From NCBI RefSeq assembly GCF_014279995.1, contig NZ_CP047935.1, forward strand, positions 2,563,494 through 2,627,493: a stretch of DNA of 64,000 bases. The letters run 5' to 3'. Made by a program: the position numbers and the translations under genes. Origin of the DNA: Synechococcus sp. BIOS-E4-1. GTDB lineage: Bacteria > Cyanobacteriota > Cyanobacteriia > PCC-6307 > Cyanobiaceae. Below, piece by piece: positions 58,401 to 64,000 of the stretch. The notes under the pieces are model-generated. The model saw only the letters and a program-made list of their open reading frames with translations. It did no database searches and was not told where the DNA came from. The first letter of the stretch is position 1, and each line of letters begins with the position of its first letter.

Positions 58401-59196
58401 GGCCTTGAAGGTCGATCGGAAACGGCAAGAGGCTTTGCTCAATTTCTGTGGGACCAGTCCCCAGGGCAAGCACAATTTTCACGCTCCACTGGCGGTGACC
58501 AAGGCTGCCGTCCTTTATGTGATTCGCTGTCTGGTTGAGGAGCCGATTCCCCTCAATGCCGGATGTTTCCAGCCGTTGACCCTGATCGTCCCGGAGGGCT
58601 CTCTGCTCAACCCCAGCTCGCCGGCTGCAGTCGTCGGCGGCAATGTGGAAACATCGCAGGCGCTCTGCAATCTGCTGTTTGCTTCTCTAGGGGTGATGGC
58701 CGCGGCCCAGGGAACGATGAACAACCTCACCTTCGGTGACGGGCGCAGGCAGTATTACGAGACCATCGCCGGTGGCGGAGGAGCAGGCCAGGGCTTCGCT
58801 GGATCAAGCGGAGTGCAGACCCATATGACCAACTCCAGGCTCACTGACCCTGAGATTCTCGAGCAGAGATTTCCAGTGAGGCTTGAACGCTTCGGCTTCC
58901 GTCGAGGTAGCGGCGGAGTCGGTCGTTGGCCTGGAGGCGACGGGTTGGAGAGGGAGTTCCGCTTTCTGGAACCAATGACGGCAGCGCTCTTGTCTGGTTC
59001 CAGGATTGTTGCCCCTTTCGGCCTGGCCGGGGGAGAACCGGGCGAAGCGGGAACGGCGCTGCTGACCCGGGCCGATGGAACGGTACAGGAGCTGGATGGT
59101 TGCGTGCAGCTTCAGGTCAATCCAGGGGATCGACTGCTGATCGGCACTCCCGGTGGTGGTGGCTTTGAGCCACTTATGCGGTCAGGTCATCGCTGA
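55492..59196 (+). CDS. 5-oxoprolinase / hydantoinase (HyuA-HyuB fusion)
   Basis: A 1234-residue ATP-dependent 5-oxoprolinase-like protein. The N-terminal HyuA half (about 1-690) starts [12 protein letters not shown] and contains [15 protein letters not shown] and [11 protein letters not shown]. The HyuB half (about 700-1225) has [40 protein letters not shown] and [14 protein letters not shown]. It would open 5-oxoproline to glutamate. TTG start overlapping nagB. The last 23 bases overlap the convergent YebC gene. Confidence 0.94.
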   Translation: MNSWQFWIDRGGTFTDLVARNPSGRLLVRKVLSEQPDVPGDPAVAAMRELMQLTPEQQIDPGLIEELRLGTTVATNALLEGAGEPVLLVTNRGLADLLLIGDQHRQDLFALAIAKPPTLLAAVEEVPGRLDADGRELEALLLEDEFMQRLERHHQNGIRCCAIALMHAWRDPIHEKALAQLVRSAGFRTVVCSHEASPLPRLVPRGQTTVVEAAVRPVLSAYLDQVQAALGDQARLRVMTSSGALQHPDSLLAKDTILSGPAGGMIGAVAAAQQAGLGASALVGVDMGGTSTDVFCLPSGAADREWERNAETEIAGFQLTASRLPIHTVAAGGGSIISAHGGRLTVGPRSAGAEPGPACYRRGGPLAITDAHLLLGRLQVDAFPAVFGPDRDQPPDLQATRQQFQALSSLLGQAPEQLAEGALDLAVEAMAGAIRHVSLFRGHDIRGGVLVAYGGAAGQLACRLAESLGLRQVLLHPLAGVLSAYGLGQARQRQLHQRSIRRPLDATLLTQLPAMVRSDLSTALVGLQQLSAGSSAAAERQIRIELRDASGEQGLMLLLASGVEDLDLHQLETRFDQAHRLRFGYTPPRTAPLIAERLEVEVLDARAESSLQSNAEGHGAEAHSSVRVQRAQVHWREQGWCDVPVLESWQLKCDQQLSGPALILDPTASIVLEPGWKARLLDDDSVLLEGTSRAASSRSYARTDASGATDEQDKVPDPVDLSLFHHRFMQIAERMGERLRQTSRSVNMRERLDFSCALFDSQGALVANAPHIPVHLGSMSDAVVDLLEQIQRGERPALAAGDTVISNDPFHGGTHLPDITAITPCFVEGGHDPFAFVACRGHHADVGGLTPGSMPPFSSSIEEEGLLVRNHWLSARGTPDRQGWNQFLQGLSSPPRDPELLWADLQAQAAANHLGTELFDQLLQLEGCQRVRRYLQHVQDHAAATVRRLIDRFQDSTFEVDLDNGARLKLALKVDRKRQEALLNFCGTSPQGKHNFHAPLAVTKAAVLYVIRCLVEEPIPLNAGCFQPLTLIVPEGSLLNPSSPAAVVGGNVETSQALCNLLFASLGVMAAAQGTMNNLTFGDGRRQYYETIAGGGGAGQGFAGSSGVQTHMTNSRLTDPEILEQRFPVRLERFGFRRGSGGVGRWPGGDGLEREFRFLEPMTAALLSGSRIVAPFGLAGGEPGEAGTALLTRADGTVQELDGCVQLQVNPGDRLLIGTPGGGGFEPLMRSGHR

Positions 59197-59917
59197 GTTC
59201 GAGGTTCGCGCTGACACTGCAGATGTCGTCGAGTTCCTTTAAGGCGTCCAGCAACTTCAGACACTGTTGGGTGCTCTCTTCGTTGTCCGGTCTCACCTGG
59301 GTAAGGGGGTGCCAGCAGTGACCCCATTCCGAGACCCCCCAGCCTTGATCGCGCAGTCCTTTCTGCAGGGATTCGAGCGCTTCGAAGGGACCATGCACCA
59401 GGGCTTCCTCGGGACTTCTGAGCTGATAACCATCGGCCTCCAGATTGAGCAGGCATTCCAGCAGTGCCTCCTCATTGATCGCCGGGCTCCTGAGGCTCAC
59501 TTCACTGCGGTGCTGGAAGAGATAGCTCACGCATCCGCTTTCGCCGAGGTTGCCGCCGTGTTTGCTGAAGGCCAGCCGTACAGCGGCAGCGGTGCGGTTG
59601 CGGTTGTCGCTCAGTGCTTCCACCAGAACAGCCACTCCTCCGGGGCCATAACCCTCGTAGCGGATTGATTCAAGCTGTTCCGTGTCACCAGCCTTTCCGG
59701 AGCCTTTGGCGATGGCTCTTTCGATGTTGCTTGCTGGTACACCAGCGGCCTTGGCCTTAACAATCGCCGTGCGCAGTTGGAAATTGCCATCAGGGTCACT
59801 GCCCTGGCGTGCAGCCACGCTGATTTCGCGTCCGATCCTGGTGAATACAGCTCCTCGCTTGGCATCCACCACGGCCTTGGTGCGTTTGATCTGGGACCAT
59901 TTGCTGTGGCCTGCCAT
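59174..59917 (-). CDS. YebC/PmpR family protein
   Basis: A 247-residue YebC-family protein, recently linked to translation of proline-rich stretches and earlier to transcription. [32 protein letters not shown] and [26 protein letters not shown] are the family signature. The ATG at 59917 is the typical start; the open frame upstream lies in the truB end. It is 50 bases downstream of truB. Confidence 0.97.
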   Translation of the reverse strand: MAGHSKWSQIKRTKAVVDAKRGAVFTRIGREISVAARQGSDPDGNFQLRTAIVKAKAAGVPASNIERAIAKGSGKAGDTEQLESIRYEGYGPGGVAVLVEALSDNRNRTAAAVRLAFSKHGGNLGESGCVSYLFQHRSEVSLRSPAINEEALLECLLNLEADGYQLRSPEEALVHGPFEALESLQKGLRDQGWGVSEWGHCWHPLTQVRPDNEESTQQCLKLLDALKELDDICSVSANLELSDDLTA

Positions 59918-59967
59918 CGGATGCTTCGGCGTCCGTTTGCTTACTGCAAAGTACTGAGCTCGCAGCA

Positions 59968-60870
59968 TCACCCCCGCGCTTCAAACACCACCTTCGGTTT
60001 CAGACCATCCTCTCCATCGGGAACACCGAGGCCGAGCATGCGCCCTCCGTCACTGAGAACGACCACAGCATCAGCTGCGCCGCTGATGCCGGGGGCGATC
60101 CGGCGCCCACAGCTCCAGTCCAGTTGTTCGCTGGCACTGAGCAGGCGCTTCGGCAGATGAGGCAAGGCCAGCTCGGGGCGCATCAAGGTCATTTCCCCCT
60201 TGCCGACCTCGTCCGCCGCGGCAGGCAGAGCCACCGCTTGGTTGTCATGGAAGCCGAGGGCCTGGGTTCGCCGCAGGCTGGCCAGACAACCTCCACATCC
60301 GAGTGCTGCACCCAGATCTCTGGCAAGTGAACGGATGTAGGTGCCTGCTGAGCAATGCACCTCCACGCTCAAACGGGCTTGCGCTGCACTCCACCCCAGC
60401 AGTCGCAGTTGATGAATGGTCACAGGCCGTGCCGCAAGCTCCATCTGCTCGCCGCGACGGGCCCTGGCGTAAGCACGCTCACCATCCACGTGCACGGCTG
60501 AGACCTGAGGGGGCTGTTGGCTAATCGCGCCGAGGAACCGACTCAGTGCCTGGTCCAGCGTTTCTGAGCTCAGGTCTGGGACTGATTGTCTGGACAGTTC
60601 ATCCCCCTGCAGGTCGTCGGTGTTGGTGGTGATCCCCAGCTGGATCACGCCTCGATAGGTTTTCTCACCAGGCAGGTAAGGCAACAACCTCGTCGCCTGT
60701 CCCACTGCGATCGGCAGGACACCGGTCACCGCGGGATCCAGAGTGCCGCCATGTCCAACTCTGCGGATGCCCAGCACTCGCCTGATGCGAGCGACGCAAG
60801 TGTGGGAGGTGATTCCAGCCGGCTTGTCGATCACGGCGAAGCCGATGGGCGCAGTCAATGTGCAAGCCAT
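59968..60870 (-). CDS. truB: tRNA pseudouridine-55 synthase
   Basis: A 300-residue TruB, which forms pseudouridine 55 in the T-loop of tRNAs. [22 protein letters not shown] and [21 protein letters not shown] (catalytic Asp) are diagnostic, as is [14 protein letters not shown]. The ATG at 60870 ([11 protein letters not shown]) is preferred to the TTG-led longer frame. It precedes the YebC gene on the same strand. Confidence 0.96.
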   Translation of the reverse strand: MACTLTAPIGFAVIDKPAGITSHTCVARIRRVLGIRRVGHGGTLDPAVTGVLPIAVGQATRLLPYLPGEKTYRGVIQLGITTNTDDLQGDELSRQSVPDLSSETLDQALSRFLGAISQQPPQVSAVHVDGERAYARARRGEQMELAARPVTIHQLRLLGWSAAQARLSVEVHCSAGTYIRSLARDLGAALGCGGCLASLRRTQALGFHDNQAVALPAAADEVGKGEMTLMRPELALPHLPKRLLSASEQLDWSCGRRIAPGISGAADAVVVLSDGGRMLGLGVPDGEDGLKPKVVFEARG

Positions 60871-60951
60871 GTCCAGCTGTCGACTGTGGCACCCTGCCTT
60901 TGGCACCAGTGGGCTCGCACGTAGGTTTGCCCGATCGCGTCCTGATGGTCC

Positions 60952-61713
60952 ATGCAGTCACTCAATGCCTCCGCTGGTGTGGACATTCAAGAGTTTCTCA
61001 ACAGCGGCTTCTCAGTGAAGGAGCATCTCGCGTCTTACCTATCGCTCTCAGCAGCGGAAGTCGCCGAGCGACTGCCTCAGAGCACTGAGGATCTGGCAGC
61101 GATGCATCCGGGTGCTTTCGATCCTGAGCGAGCGGCTGATTTCTATGAGGACACGGTTGGCACGGGCCATCTGTTCGAATTGGCAGCCTGGCATCTCAGC
61201 AGTGCCGACTACATCGCAGACACTCTGCGGCTGCAGAAGCTTTTTGCTCATGGCGATGTGCTCGATTTCGGAGGCGGTATTGGAACGCATGCTCTGGCTG
61301 CAGCGGGTCTGGAGAGCGTTCGGCATGTCTGGTTTGTGGATCTCAATCCTCAGAACCGTGGATTTGTCCAGGACCGTGCTAATCGTCTGGGACTTGAGAA
61401 GCGTGTGAGTGTCCACCGCGATCTCGACAGTCTTCCCCGTCGGCGTTTCGACACGGTGGTGTGTCTTGATGTGCTTGAGCACCTTCCTGATCCCTCGAGG
61501 CAGTTGATGGAGTTTCACCAACGCCTCAATCCCGGCGGTCGGGCTCTACTCAACTGGTATTTCTTCAAGGGGCATGACGGTGAGTACCCCTTTCACTTCG
61601 ATGACCCGCGGCTGGTGGAAGACTTTTTTCGCTGCTTGCAGAGCCGCTTCCTGGAGTTGTTTCATCCACTGCTGATCACAACCAGGGTCTACCGTCCGAT
61701 TGAGGACAGCTGA
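60952..61713 (+). CDS. SAM-dependent methyltransferase (class I)
   Basis: A 253-residue protein divergent from truB. An N-terminal helical part with HPGAFDPERAADFYEDTVG precedes the SAM domain: motif I VLDFGGGIGTHALAA, a VWFVDLNP strand, and CLDVLEHLPDPSRQLMEF. The substrate is unknown; similarity to small-molecule or lipid methyltransferases is general. The downstream DUF2127 gene starts 12 bases later, suggesting co-transcription. Confidence 0.85.
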   Translation: MQSLNASAGVDIQEFLNSGFSVKEHLASYLSLSAAEVAERLPQSTEDLAAMHPGAFDPERAADFYEDTVGTGHLFELAAWHLSSADYIADTLRLQKLFAHGDVLDFGGGIGTHALAAAGLESVRHVWFVDLNPQNRGFVQDRANRLGLEKRVSVHRDLDSLPRRRFDTVVCLDVLEHLPDPSRQLMEFHQRLNPGGRALLNWYFFKGHDGEYPFHFDDPRLVEDFFRCLQSRFLELFHPLLITTRVYRPIEDS

Positions 61714-61725
61714 GCTGAACGATCG

Positions 61726-62187
61726 ATGGCCCAGATCTCAGGACAGGGTCGCTGGCTGATTCGTCTGATTGTGGTTAAGAAGCTCCTTCTGGCCGGAGTT
61801 CTCCTTGCGATCAGCCTGGCCGCTGTATTTGGGGATGTTCACTATGCCGAGCTGTCGGATTTCGCCGAAACCTGGGGGAAGGCGGACCGTCAATTTCTTT
61901 CTTCGCTGGCAGTGAAGGGAACTCTTTTGGGCCCGACACGTCTGATGCGTCTGGCTTTTGTTTCGGGGCTCTATGCCGCCTTGATCCTTGTGGCGGCCTG
62001 GGCCACATGGGTGGGTCGCCGCTGGGGCGAGTGGTTGCTTGTCGGAGTCCTCGGCCTCGCTCTGCCTCTGGAAGTCGTCGATGCCTTGCATGAACAAAGC
62101 CCCAGAACATGGATTGTTCTGGGGCTCACCGTGATTGGCCTTGTGTTGACAACCCGTATGGCACTGAGCTCAGAGCGGCGTCCTTGA
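61726..62187 (+). CDS. DUF2127 membrane protein
   Basis: A 153-residue protein with about four helices: LLLAGVLLAISLAAVFG, AFVSGLYAALILVAAWAT, WLLVGVLGLALPLEVVDAL and WIVLGLTVIGLVLTTRMAL. The start GRWLIRLIVVKKLLLAG resembles the DUF2127 pattern of an Arg/Lys-rich first helix. Function is unknown. It may work with the methyltransferase upstream. Confidence 0.78.
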   Translation: MAQISGQGRWLIRLIVVKKLLLAGVLLAISLAAVFGDVHYAELSDFAETWGKADRQFLSSLAVKGTLLGPTRLMRLAFVSGLYAALILVAAWATWVGRRWGEWLLVGVLGLALPLEVVDALHEQSPRTWIVLGLTVIGLVLTTRMALSSERRP

Positions 62188-62206
62188 TCAGGAGACGTCG
62201 TGATGG

Positions 62207-62473
62207 TCAAACAGCAGCGGTGATGTTGATGCGCTTGCGATTGCGCAGTCCGCGTCGGATCGTCTCGAACTTCACCACGCCATCAGTCAGTGCAAAGAGA
62301 GTGTCGTCCTTGCCGTGACCAACATTGACTCCGGGCAGAACTGAAGTGCCGCGCTGACGGATCAGGATGGAGCCGGCGGTGACGGATTCTCCGCCGTAAG
62401 CCTTCACTCCGAGACGCTTGGAATTGGAGTCGCGGCCGTTACGGGTTGAACCTGTGCCTTTCTTATGAGCCAT
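62207..62473 (-). CDS. rpmA: 50S ribosomal protein L27
   Basis: An 88-residue L27 near the peptidyl transferase centre. [20 protein letters not shown] and [22 protein letters not shown] are invariant features. It begins directly with MAHKKG, so no cleaved N-terminal extension as in Firmicutes. It is 51 bases downstream of rplU. Confidence 0.98.
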   Translation of the reverse strand: MAHKKGTGSTRNGRDSNSKRLGVKAYGGESVTAGSILIRQRGTSVLPGVNVGHGKDDTLFALTDGVVKFETIRRGLRNRKRINITAAV

Positions 62474-62524
62474 GGGGAGGGATGGAAGAGGAGGGAGAAT
62501 GTTGGTTGAAATTGATCCGGATGA

Positions 62525-62899
62525 TCAGCTGATGGGTTTGCCAGCGACGGAAATCGACTGAACCATGACTCTGGTCAGCTCCTGACGATGACCATTCTTG
62601 CGACGGGTCTTCTTTTTGGGGCGCATTTTGTAAACGATCACCTTGGGGCCGCGGCGGTGCGCCATCACCTTCAGCTCCACACTGGCGTCCTTCACATAAG
62701 GCTTGCCAAGAGTTGTGCCCTTGGAATCCTTCACGAGGAGAACGTTGTCGAGAGTTACGGTCGCGTCGACCTCAGCGTTCAGTCGGTCGAGGTCGTAGTA
62801 ACGATTGGCCTGCAGCCAGAACTGCTGACCGGATGCCTCGACGATCGCGTAGGTGCCCGTTTCTTGAGCTGCAGAGGTTGTTGAGCTGGATTCGGCCAT
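62525..62899 (-). CDS. rplU: 50S ribosomal protein L21
   Basis: A 124-residue L21. After a short Ser/Thr-rich N-terminal extension, TYAIVEASGQQFWLQANRYYDLDRL opens the conserved domain. VIVYKMRPKKKTRRKNGHRQ is the RNA-binding stretch. The ATG at 62899 is chosen. It is the first gene of rplU-rpmA and divergent from kaiA, with 123 bases between the starts. Confidence 0.97.
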   Translation of the reverse strand: MAESSSTTSAAQETGTYAIVEASGQQFWLQANRYYDLDRLNAEVDATVTLDNVLLVKDSKGTTLGKPYVKDASVELKVMAHRRGPKVIVYKMRPKKKTRRKNGHRQELTRVMVQSISVAGKPIS

Positions 62900-63022
62900 G
62901 TGCTGAGGGACGCGGTCAGGCTCGGACAAGCCGATTTGGCCTGAGCCGCAATCGAAAGACAAACAAAGATCCTCGGTCTTCCTGGCCCCTTTCGTCAAGA
63001 TTCAGCTCAGGATCCTGTCGCG

Positions 63023-63916
63023 GTGATGGCTCGTCCGGCACTTACGATCGCTTTGCTGCTCAAGACGAGAGATCTCGTTGAGATCTGCTGCCAATGGCTG
63101 CCGGTGAATCGCTATGCACCCGTTGATCTCGGTGCCGTCGAGTCGGGTCAGGGTGTTGTTGAACTGCTCTCCCGCCAGCGTGAAGCGGTGGATGCCGTCG
63201 TGATTGAGCAGTGCCTGCTGGATGACAAGACCCGTGAAGCTCTCGGCAGTGAGGGTTTGTTGTTCCCCGCTGTGGTGGTGGGTGAGTTGATGGGGCGTGT
63301 GGATTACCACCCTGAAGAGGTCCATCTGCCTGGAGATCAGCTGGAGCAGCTGGGCTACAACGTTGATGCCTCCATTTCTCGCTTCCTGCGCCAGGGGCAG
63401 AAGGATGCCAGACCCGAAGACGGCGCTGAACAGAACGCCATGCCTTCCATGGATGGCAGTGCCTGGAAGCTGTCTAGTCGCCTGCAGGAGCGACTCGGGT
63501 ATCTGGGCGTTTTCTACAAGCGAGACCCCTCCCGCTTTCTGGCCAACCTGCCTCCTGATGAGCAGCGGGACCTCGTTCAGTCACTTCAGCGCACCTATCG
63601 GGATCTGTTGATCAGCTACTTCAGGGATCCGGCTGCGGCTAACCAGGCACTGGAGAGTTTCGTGAACACAGCCTTCTTCGGGGATCTGCCGATCACCCGA
63701 GCTGTGGAGATCCACATGAATCTCATTGACGACTTCTGGAAGCAGCTCAGACTTGAAGGGCATAAAAACGATTTTCTTCAGGACTATCGCCTCGCTCTGC
63801 TCGATGTCATGGCTCACCTCTGCGAGATGTATCGACGTTCGATACCTGCTGAGGTCTCTCTGACACCCGCGGCCGGGGAACGTCGCGTTCTCACCGATCC
63901 GGAGGTGGCCCCATGA
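63023..63916 (+). CDS. kaiA: Circadian clock protein KaiA
   Basis: A 297-residue KaiA, slightly longer than the S. elongatus protein. It stimulates KaiC autophosphorylation. The N-terminal pseudo-receiver domain (about 1-135) lacks the phosphorylated Asp pocket. A linker with Gln/Asp/Met precedes the C-terminal four-helix domain (about 150-285), with [20 protein letters not shown] and [23 protein letters not shown] at 63023 or ATG at 63026. It overlaps kaiB by 4 bases. Confidence 0.97.
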
Positions 63917-64000
63917 GCCCACGCAAGACTTACATCCTCAAGCTCTACGTGGCCGGCAACACGCCGAACTCCATGAGGGCGCTCAAGACTCTGCGCAACA
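63913..64000 (+). CDS. kaiB: Circadian clock protein KaiB, N-terminal part
   Basis: The first 29 codons of KaiB are visible before the window ends. [20 protein letters not shown] then MRALKTLRN matches the start of the thioredoxin-like fold-switching protein that binds KaiC and sequesters KaiA. The ATGA overlap with kaiA shows they are in one operon. kaiC is expected just beyond the window. Confidence 0.95.

Overview
The window reads as a chromosome segment of a marine picocyanobacterium, most likely Synechococcus subcluster 5.1. The evidence is a phycobilisome core operon (apcE-apcA-apcB-apcC), psbV, the cyanobacterial b/b' split of ATP synthase, ycf65, ftrV, a full-length kaiA beside rplU, and many small proteins typical of picocyanobacteria. 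Phycobilisome core genes together with kaiA argue against Prochlorococcus. Gene density is high, many genes overlap by a few bases, and GTG/TTG starts are common. There are no CRISPR arrays, insertion sequences or prophage genes. Nearly all of the window is core genome.

Layout. 1-5.2 kb: tlyA end, PII (glnB), small ORFs, queF, the cytochrome c assembly pair ccs1-ccdA, and ftsW. 5.2-9.8 kb: the allophycocyanin core operon on the minus strand. 10-17 kb: a methyltransferase, then the F0F1 cluster atpI-B-E-F2-F-H-A-G ending at a strong terminator. 17-20 kb: a ferredoxin and a large A/T-richer DUF1254/DUF1214 gene, the clearest accessory gene here. 20-30 kb: DUF3326 and YchJ-type genes, ald, nadE-nadD, a GTPase, a CNNM-type transporter, pepP, a HAD hydrolase, ycf65. 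30.5-31.8 kb: an A/T-rich pocket with an M23 peptidase whose signal peptide looks frame-shifted. 31.8-36.4 kb: the second ATP synthase cluster (atpD-atpC, minus strand), then CIRCE-groES-groEL and mscL.

36.5-46.6 kb: secG, gpmI, pyrR, ftrV, a truncated Hsp70, rpoZ, small conserved genes, a multi-spanning membrane protein, an EVE protein, murD, tRNA-Val(GAC). 46.7-53.2 kb: PSII S4 protein, serA-prmA, petF, psbV, rnz. 53.3-64 kb: a SpoIID/LytB-nagB-oxoprolinase run joined by TTGA overlaps, a YebC protein, truB, a methyltransferase, DUF2127, rplU-rpmA, and divergently kaiA-kaiB (cut by the window end).

The genes serve light harvesting (apc, psbV, ferredoxins, ftrV), ATP synthesis (both atp clusters), cytochrome c maturation, cell wall and division (ftsW, murD, SpoIID, M23), nitrogen and NAD metabolism (glnB, ald, nadD/E), proteostasis (groESL, Hsp70-like) and the circadian clock (kaiA/B). 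I found no clear new multi-gene system. The best leads are the mosaic DUF1254/DUF1214 protein, two copies of a TGTTC-N5-GAACAGTTT palindrome, an inverted pair of DnaA-box-like sites, hairpin-rich leaders in the apc and atp operons, and the unassigned mscL-secG gap.
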